Source of the DNA: an uncultured Treponema sp.
Lineage (GTDB): Bacteria; Spirochaetota; Spirochaetia; Treponematales; Treponemataceae
Length of the DNA: 10,662 nt
Direction: 5' to 3'
Assembly: GCA_937900125.1 (NCBI GenBank)
Contig: CALCEK010000074.1
Coordinates: 1 to 10,662 of the forward strand
The notes beneath the pieces are model-generated. The model did not search any database. It saw only the letters and a list, made by a program, of their open reading frames with translations, and was not told the origin of the DNA. Positions 6,362 through 10,662 of this stretch are shown in pieces (within the stretch, counting starts at the first letter, position 1; every line of letters begins with the position of its first letter). Both the position numbers and the translations under genes were made by a program.

Positions 6362-6487
6362 CGTATAGAATTCTGCGTTGTCGTCCATGCCTTTTACGAC
6401 ATATTCAAGAACTTTTTGGGCATACGGCTCGCGGTTTTCCAGCAGATAAATAAAACTGTTCGTATCCAAAAAAATACGCCTAGCCAT
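6338..6487 (-). pseudogene. VapC-like PIN-domain toxin, 3'-truncated by the IS110 remnant
   Basis: The N-terminal half of a PIN-domain ribonuclease toxin. It starts MARRIFLDTNSFIYLLENRE, with the first catalytic Asp8 in the LDTN motif, and continues to EFYTSTISDAEF, with the conserved acidic Glu49. After about residue 52 the frame runs on antisense through the IS110 fragment to a stop at 6233, giving a hybrid of 84 codons. The C-terminal acidic residues of a normal PIN protein (about 130-140 aa) are missing, so nuclease activity should be lost. Its ATG at 6487 overlaps the stop of the antitoxin gene, the usual coupled arrangement of type II toxin-antitoxin pairs. The longer start at 6496 (MNTMARR) is less likely because of this overlap. 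Confidence 0.75.
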
Positions 6488-6716
6488 TGTATTCACCCCG
6501 CAGATTTTTTTGATATTCCAGAATATCCTCGCCTTTCCAGCAATTACTTACACCCATAAAAGACTTTACAAGCTCCAAATTTTCTTTATGAGACCGCTTT
6601 TTTGTCTGCTGCTCAGAGTGCAATACCGAAGCATTTAGCACATTCAAAAGCTCTCTTTGCTCTTCATACGGCAGTGCGACTGCTTCTTTTGCCACTGTCA
6701 TCAATGCATCGCCCAT
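6480..6716 (-). CDS. Putative antitoxin of a PIN-domain toxin-antitoxin pair
   Basis: A 78-aa protein starting MGDALMTVAKEAVALPYEEQ. The start at 6716 is fixed by a strong SD, GGAGGG (6728-6723), 6 nt upstream; a longer frame from 6767 would overlap the promoter and has no SD. The segment ALPYEEQRELLNVLNAS resembles the short amphipathic helix of several small antitoxins (DUF2281-like), and the C-terminal part (NLELVKSFMGVSNCWKGEDILEYQKNLRGEYNG) would wrap the toxin. Its last codons overlap the toxin ATG. The protein appears intact while its toxin is broken. The antitoxin role rests mainly on this gene order; the family is uncertain. Confidence 0.65.
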   Translation of the reverse strand: MGDALMTVAKEAVALPYEEQRELLNVLNASVLHSEQQTKKRSHKENLELVKSFMGVSNCWKGEDILEYQKNLRGEYNG

Positions 6717-6737
6717 AATTAACCCTCCACGCCTTCC

Positions 6738-6767
6738 ATTATACCACAGGCAAAGCCTGCTTCTCAA
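6738..6767 (-). promoter_or_regulatory. Promoter and possible operator of the toxin-antitoxin pair
   Basis: On the - strand: TTGAGA (6767-6762), an 18-nt spacer and TATAAT (6743-6738) preceded by TGG, an extended -10. The 13-bp palindrome CAGGC-ttt-GCCTG (6759-6747) sits in the spacer, a good position for autorepression by an antitoxin or toxin-antitoxin complex. This leaves the antitoxin transcribed independently of the restriction genes upstream. Confidence 0.65.
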
Positions 6768-6799
6768 TCCGCCCCCTCAATCTCCCGCTCCACCGCCAG

Positions 6800-7972
6800 T
6801 TATTCCCCCACAGCTTCCTTTGTCGCGGCAATCTTCTTGTCCGCGTACCTCACCACGTCCTTGATGACCAGCTTCTGCACCGCACTGATAAAATCCTGCA
6901 TTGCCGCATAGTCGGGCGCACCGTCGCGCACGGGGAGCATTACTTTGTCACCCTTGATTTTTGCATTGCTTATGCTGTTGCCCCAAGAGTATTTGTGCGC
7001 AAGGCTTTTCGTTATACAAGCGGCAAGATACAGTTGGTTTGATTTTGTCGCTTCCGCGTCCTTGAGATATAGCGCAAGATTGTGGCTATCGTTTGAGAAA
7101 AAATTGTCCTTTTGATAGCTGACAACAAAAGTCTTTCCGCCTATAAAAATACAGTTGCCACATTCGAGAAAATCCGCATCATAAGAAATATAGGAACTTA
7201 CGCCGTTGTTTTCCGCACTGGCGCACAGATACGGAATTTCTCCGCTACCTTCAACAATTTCGCAGGAAAGAATGTTATGCGTATTCTTGACCGTAAAAAT
7301 ATCGGTAACATTGAATTCCTGCCATTCCAATGCATCAAAATTCTGAAGCGCAAGCGTCTCTCTTTCCGTAAGCGTAGCGTCGGAAAGTTCGCGTATACGC
7401 TCCTCTTCGAGTTCGCGTATAAAGCTCTCCATAAAATCAAAGTCAATTTCATTGTTTGCAGTTGTAGGCAAAGAGATTATCGTTGAATTCATTGCATCTC
7501 GATTGAACTTATGTGCATAATCATAACCTGCATTTGAAGTTGCGACTCTGCAAGCTGAAATTATGTATAAAGCAATCGACTGATTGAACGGCAAAAACTT
7601 CGGTACTAAATGCTGAATGTGCTGATAGCCGATAAAATCATCTTTCTGATAATACATAGTATCCGCACCAAGCGTTGTGTCAGAACAGCTGATAGAATTT
7701 CCTGAGTTATTTGCTTCAAGATTTGAAAAACCCATTACGCCATTATCTGTTGAAGAGTTTGATACCAACGGTACAGTTCCATTTTCAGACATTATCTGTT
7801 CATTTGTGAGTTTGTACCATTTTGTCGGATTTATCTCAAACAAATCGCCGAGCCTGTATTCGCCCCACTTGACCGCCTGCAGTTTTTCGCCAAGCGGGGC
7901 AGCTATTTTCCCAAGCCGCTTTCTCCGTCTGTTCCGTTTGCTTGATTTTTCAAAAGATTGGAAACTTCCCAT
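6800..7972 (-). CDS. Restriction-modification DNA specificity (S) subunit, BcgIB/HsdS-like, probably expressed by -1 frameshift
   Basis: A two-domain target-recognition protein that gives a restriction-modification enzyme its sequence specificity. Two tandem halves are visible. The first opens with WGEYRLGDLFEI (36-47) and ends with a helix EIDFDFMESFIRELEEERI (175-193). The second opens with WQEFNVTDIFTV (217-228) and ends with DYAAMQDFISAVQKLVIKD (354-372). This is the TRD-helix-TRD-helix plan of HsdS proteins, of the short BcgI-like type. The 390-codon frame can start only at ATG 7972, but that ATG has no SD, lies 70 nt inside the methyltransferase gene, and would add an unusual basic N-terminus (SSKRNRRRKR). 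Similarity begins only after codon 22, where the frameshift signal at 7906-7912 would join it to the methyltransferase. The joined product would contribute 368 residues from this frame. Confidence 0.88.
   Translation of the reverse strand: MGSFQSFEKSSKRNRRRKRLGKIAAPLGEKLQAVKWGEYRLGDLFEINPTKWYKLTNEQIMSENGTVPLVSNSSTDNGVMGFSNLEANNSGNSISCSDTTLGADTMYYQKDDFIGYQHIQHLVPKFLPFNQSIALYIISACRVATSNAGYDYAHKFNRDAMNSTIISLPTTANNEIDFDFMESFIRELEEERIRELSDATLTERETLALQNFDALEWQEFNVTDIFTVKNTHNILSCEIVEGSGEIPYLCASAENNGVSSYISYDADFLECGNCIFIGGKTFVVSYQKDNFFSNDSHNLALYLKDAEATKSNQLYLAACITKSLAHKYSWGNSISNAKIKGDKVMLPVRDGAPDYAAMQDFISAVQKLVIKDVVRYADKKIAATKEAVGE
7862..7926 (-). promoter_or_regulatory. Candidate programmed -1 ribosomal frameshift signal (SD, GGGAAAA heptamer, stem-loop)
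   Basis: Read on the - strand, the methyltransferase frame ends TTG GGA AAA TAG. G GGA AAA (7912-7906) is an X XXY YYZ slippery heptamer, and the stop is the next codon. An internal SD-like GGAG (7926-7923) is 10 nt upstream. Five nt downstream begins GCCCCGCTTG (7900-7891), which pairs with CAAGTGGGGC (7871-7862): 10 bp with one G-U, a 19-nt loop, and possible inward extension. After a -1 slip the next codon is ATA (7906-7904) in the specificity frame, giving ...GLGK-IAAPLGEKLQAVKWGEYRL. SD spacing, heptamer and stem spacing match the E. coli dnaX layout. Function is inferred. Confidence 0.72.
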
Positions 7973-9966
7973 GCAAGGTAATCGGCAACAGTTTTCTTGA
8001 AGTCCTGCAAAGTCGGCTTTGTGTCTACTGGCGCGCTCTGGTTCCAGTCTGCTCCATTTTCAGGATCAATCGTACTTTCGTAATACTCTTTTTCTGTAAA
8101 AATCTTCAACTTGCTCTTTCCGAATCGAACAAGGCTTACAACTTCATCGTATCGTTCCTTTGCGTTGCCTGTATCACGAAGGTTAATGCTTGCTTTTTTG
8201 CGGTTTGTTCTTGTGTAGCCGTCGTTTGAAAAGTCAATGAACTTTACTATTTCGTCTTTCTGGTGTGCTTCCCCAACTCGGAATACATAAACATTTGTCT
8301 GAACACTCGATTTTCCAACAAAAAGGTCAATCGGCATTTTTATACTTGCCAAAAGCGTAGAGTGTTTCAGAATCTTTTTATTGTATTCAACTGCCTTTCC
8401 ACTTCCTGCACTGTTCTGAATAATGATTGCCGCATAACCTTTTTCCATCATGGAAAGGGCTTTTTCAACAAAAATCATACCGTTTCCGCTTGCAGAATAC
8501 GGCGGATTCAAAACAAATGCAGTTGCAGGGAATTTTTCACTCGTCCGTACAAAACCATAGTTTCCGTTGAAGTCGGTGAGTGAATTTTTATTTAAGATGT
8601 TGCTGCTTCCGTCTCCCATCAGAATCATATTGAGGATTGCAAGCATATAAATTGACGGTAAGATTTCCAATCCTAAAAGTTGATTTGCCTTTATGAACGC
8701 TTCTTTTTTCTTGAATTCGTCCGGACTTTTGATGCTAGATTTTGCGTCATCAATCATAATGTTCATAGCAGCAACTAGAAGACCAGCTGAACCAGTTGCA
8801 AAATCCCAGACATAACTGTCTTTGTTAACGCGAGCAAGACGAGCCAAAAAAGAAGCTACATAAGATGGCGTTAAAACTACATCGTTTAGTTTGTCCTGTG
8901 TAAAACCTAGCCAGTTGTACATTTCATTAAAAAGTCTTCCTGTAAAATCAGTGGTTAAACCTATTTTATAATACAATCCTAAATCATCAATTACTTTTGA
9001 GAAAACTCTTTTTAGCTGACTTTCACCGTTTATTGGCTTGTTGATGTTTTCGTTTGTCAAAAGCCCTTCTGAGAAAGTCTGAATGATGAGGTTCTTCTTA
9101 TCTTCAGGCACATTTTTAGCAGTCAAAAAAGTATTGATTTTTCGTAGCATTATATCACCGTCGCGCTCGCCTTTTTCCGCAGAGCTTTTTAAGTCTGATT
9201 TTTCAAGAGGCCTTACTGGGTTTTCACCTTTTATACCAAGGTTTGCGATGATAGATGCTGCAACTAGATAAATGCGTGCAGACTCTCCAAGTCCGCTTTC
9301 ATTTTTGTAAATGTCGTTGTTGAGTTTTACAAGGCTTGAAGAAATTTCTTGTTCACGCTTTTCAATACTCTTATTTTTCTCTTCTTCGGTAAGGTTCAAA
9401 GATTTTACTTTTTCAATAAATGAATCGAAGTTCGTTTCTTCCAAGAAAGATAAATCCGTGTATTTTGCGACTTCTTGTCCGTAACCATAGTTCTTGCCCG
9501 AAACATAATAAACACCGATTTCATGCTGCAAATTTCCGCTTTCGTCTTTATAGCCTGTAACACCAATTGAAATGATATCTTCATAATCTGTGTAATGCAA
9601 AAGAGCGTTTGCATAGTGAACAGCACCATTGACTGCGTAAGAGTTTATGTTTTTGTAGTCATTTTTGTTATCACTTGTTTTGATTGCAACATTTCCATTT
9701 TCATCAAACTTTACAAGGCGATCTTTATAACCTTTATATTCAATGAGAACTGGATATGCCGTACCGTAAGAGTCGTAAGCAAGCAATTTACAGTCAGGTC
9801 GGTTTCCACCTGTTCCGCCCTGTTTTGATTTGTATTCGTCCAGAGCTTTGTCGATTGAATCGTTAAGGCTTTCCTGTTCAAGCTTGTAGTCAAGTTTGTA
9901 TGATTTAAGCCAACCATTCACAAGGTCAGCGATATTTGGTTCTACGGATCTTTTTTCTTTAGACAT
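7903..9966 (-). CDS. BcgI-like bifunctional restriction endonuclease / N6-adenine methyltransferase (A subunit)
   Basis: A 687-aa protein combining nuclease and methyltransferase. The N-terminal PD-(D/E)xK-like part has RPDCKLLAYDSYGTAYPVLIEYKGYK, with Asp58, Glu76 and Lys78 (numbered from the start at 9966). A helical HsdM-like connector follows (about 180-350). The gamma-type N6-adenine methyltransferase domain has VLTPSYVASFLARL (motif X, about 364-377), WDFATGSAG (AdoMet motif I, about 387-395) and NPPYS (catalytic motif IV, 487-491). Nuclease plus HsdM in one chain with a separate specificity gene is the BcgI (type IIB) plan. ATG 9966 is chosen because GGAG (9976-9973) is 6 nt upstream; ATG 9978 lacks an SD and would add MEKM. 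The stop TAG (7905-7903) directly follows the slippery heptamer, so ribosomes may continue into the specificity frame to give a chain of about 1055 aa. Confidence 0.9.
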   Translation of the reverse strand: MSKEKRSVEPNIADLVNGWLKSYKLDYKLEQESLNDSIDKALDEYKSKQGGTGGNRPDCKLLAYDSYGTAYPVLIEYKGYKDRLVKFDENGNVAIKTSDNKNDYKNINSYAVNGAVHYANALLHYTDYEDIISIGVTGYKDESGNLQHEIGVYYVSGKNYGYGQEVAKYTDLSFLEETNFDSFIEKVKSLNLTEEEKNKSIEKREQEISSSLVKLNNDIYKNESGLGESARIYLVAASIIANLGIKGENPVRPLEKSDLKSSAEKGERDGDIMLRKINTFLTAKNVPEDKKNLIIQTFSEGLLTNENINKPINGESQLKRVFSKVIDDLGLYYKIGLTTDFTGRLFNEMYNWLGFTQDKLNDVVLTPSYVASFLARLARVNKDSYVWDFATGSAGLLVAAMNIMIDDAKSSIKSPDEFKKKEAFIKANQLLGLEILPSIYMLAILNMILMGDGSSNILNKNSLTDFNGNYGFVRTSEKFPATAFVLNPPYSASGNGMIFVEKALSMMEKGYAAIIIQNSAGSGKAVEYNKKILKHSTLLASIKMPIDLFVGKSSVQTNVYVFRVGEAHQKDEIVKFIDFSNDGYTRTNRKKASINLRDTGNAKERYDEVVSLVRFGKSKLKIFTEKEYYESTIDPENGADWNQSAPVDTKPTLQDFKKTVADYLAWEVSNLLKNQANGTDGESGLGK

Positions 9967-10003
9967 CATTTTCTCCATATTATTTTTACGAGTTCTGTTT
10001 TTA

Positions 10004-10662
10004 TTATCGGTTCATTAACCATTCCGCAATATCCCACACCGCAATTCCTTCATACTGATAGGCCGGGTGTTTTGTCCGTGCGATAATCATTTTTGGATAA
10101 GCATCTTTTATGCTCAAAAGCGGGGAACTTTCCCTTTCCATTGTTTCAGGACGGGAAATGTCGTCGCTCACCTGAATGTAGATTTTCTCGTTTCGTTTTA
10201 CGGCCACAAAATCAATTTCTTTCTGATAAAGAACCCCTGTATAAACTTCATAGCCTCTGCGTAGAAGTTCTATGCAGACTATGTTTTCGTAAATCCGCCC
10301 ATAGTCCAGATTTTTAGTTCCGAGTTTTGCATATTTAAAAGAATGGTCTGCAAGATAATATTTGTCCTGGCTTGCAAGATATTTTTTTCCTTTTATATCG
10401 TAGCGTCGGATTTTGTAAAAGGCGAAAGAGGCACAAAGATATTTTATATAGGAAGAAACCGTTTTATCATCAACTTTACTGCCTTTTGAAGTCAGAGTAT
10501 TTGCAAGGCTTCTTGCAGAAATTTCAGAGGAAATGTTATCAACAAGAAAATCATTCAGCATATCCAAAAGCGGAAGATTTTTTATTTTGTATTTTTGCTG
10601 AATATCACGGACAATCAAAGTTTCAAAAACTTCATTCAAATAATTATATTTATCATCAAGAG
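10004..10662 (-). CDS. AAA-type ATPase with DUF4143, C-terminal part (N-terminus outside window)
   Basis: The C-terminal about 219 residues of a predicted ATPase of the AAA plus DUF4143 type, about 400 aa when complete. The frame is open to the window edge on the - strand, so the P-loop half is not seen, and the apparent TTG start at 10639 is internal. Visible parts are YNYLNEVFETLIVRDIQQKYKI, the start of a winged-helix linker with LANTLTSKGSKVDDKTVSSYIKYLCASFAFYKIRRYDIKGKKYL, and a nuclease-fold-like C-terminal domain GRIYENIVCIELLRRGYEVYTG...EIDFVAVKRNEKIYIQVSDD. The Glu, the ID-F and the I-Q spacing resemble a degenerate PD-(D/E)xK core, as is usual in this family. It lies 37 nt upstream of the methyltransferase gene on the same strand and is probably cotranscribed. 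Biological role of the family is poorly known; a link to defence here is by location only. Confidence 0.87.
   Translation of the reverse strand, partial: LDDKYNYLNEVFETLIVRDIQQKYKIKNLPLLDMLNDFLVDNISSEISARSLANTLTSKGSKVDDKTVSSYIKYLCASFAFYKIRRYDIKGKKYLASQDKYYLADHSFKYAKLGTKNLDYGRIYENIVCIELLRRGYEVYTGVLYQKEIDFVAVKRNEKIYIQVSDDISRPETMERESSPLLSIKDAYPKMIIARTKHPAYQYEGIAVWDIAEWLMNR

Noticed and set aside
7903..7912. Phase variation or sequencing error at the A/S junction
   Set aside because: The GGGAAAA run is too short for efficient strand slippage, and the flanking SD and stem would be unexplained; a simple indel error cannot be excluded without reads.
7907..7972. ATG 7972 as an ordinary start of the specificity subunit
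   Set aside because: It has no SD, it lies within the methyltransferase gene, and it would add a lysine/arginine-rich stretch unlike the start of an S protein; the coordinates are kept as the open frame, but initiation here is considered less likely than the -1 frameshift.

Overview
The window is AT-rich, densely coded bacterial DNA. It fits a host-associated, sugar-fermenting spirochaete, probably a gut or rumen Treponema. That rests on the gene content, on the codon and base use, and on dispersed intergenic repeats of the GTCATTCTGAGCG...AAGAATCT type; I could not run a search, so the genus is an inference. There are two blocks: a chromosomal sugar-phosphotransferase block on the + strand (1-5954) and an accessory defence-type block on the - strand (6338-10662). 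Repeats and insertion-sequence debris separate them.

Left block. The 3' part of a GH1 6-phospho-beta-glucosidase is followed by a Cof-type HAD phosphatase, a LicT/BglG antiterminator with all four PRD histidines, and a stand-alone glucose-family PTS EIIB. After a 337-bp repeat-rich gap comes a promoter and ptsI (Enzyme I), then a polytopic membrane protein of unknown function. Together these suggest beta-glucoside uptake and its control: EI starts the phosphorelay, EIIB passes phosphate on (to an EIIC outside the window and/or to LicT), the glucosidase splits the incoming sugar phosphate, and LicT controls expression. HPr, EIIA and EIIC are not in the window.

Middle. Position 3359-3421 holds a 13-bp tandem repeat, and 3451-3581 and 5957-6036 hold two related inverted-repeat elements. 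The start of an IS110-family transposase (6122-6346) runs directly into a truncated PIN-domain toxin gene read in the opposite direction. The antitoxin gene of that toxin is intact and has its own promoter.

Right block (read right to left). A DUF4143-type ATPase (N-terminus outside the window) is followed by a BcgI-like restriction-methyltransferase subunit and its DNA-specificity subunit. The main discovery candidate is at the junction of the last two. The methyltransferase frame ends in GGGAAAA directly before its TAG stop, with a GGAG 10 nt upstream and a stable 10-bp stem starting 5 nt downstream. This is the layout of the dnaX-type programmed -1 frameshift signal, and a -1 shift leads exactly into the specificity frame, which has no convincing start of its own. 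The locus would then make both a free restriction-modification subunit (about 687 aa) and a restriction-modification-specificity fusion (about 1055 aa) from one message.
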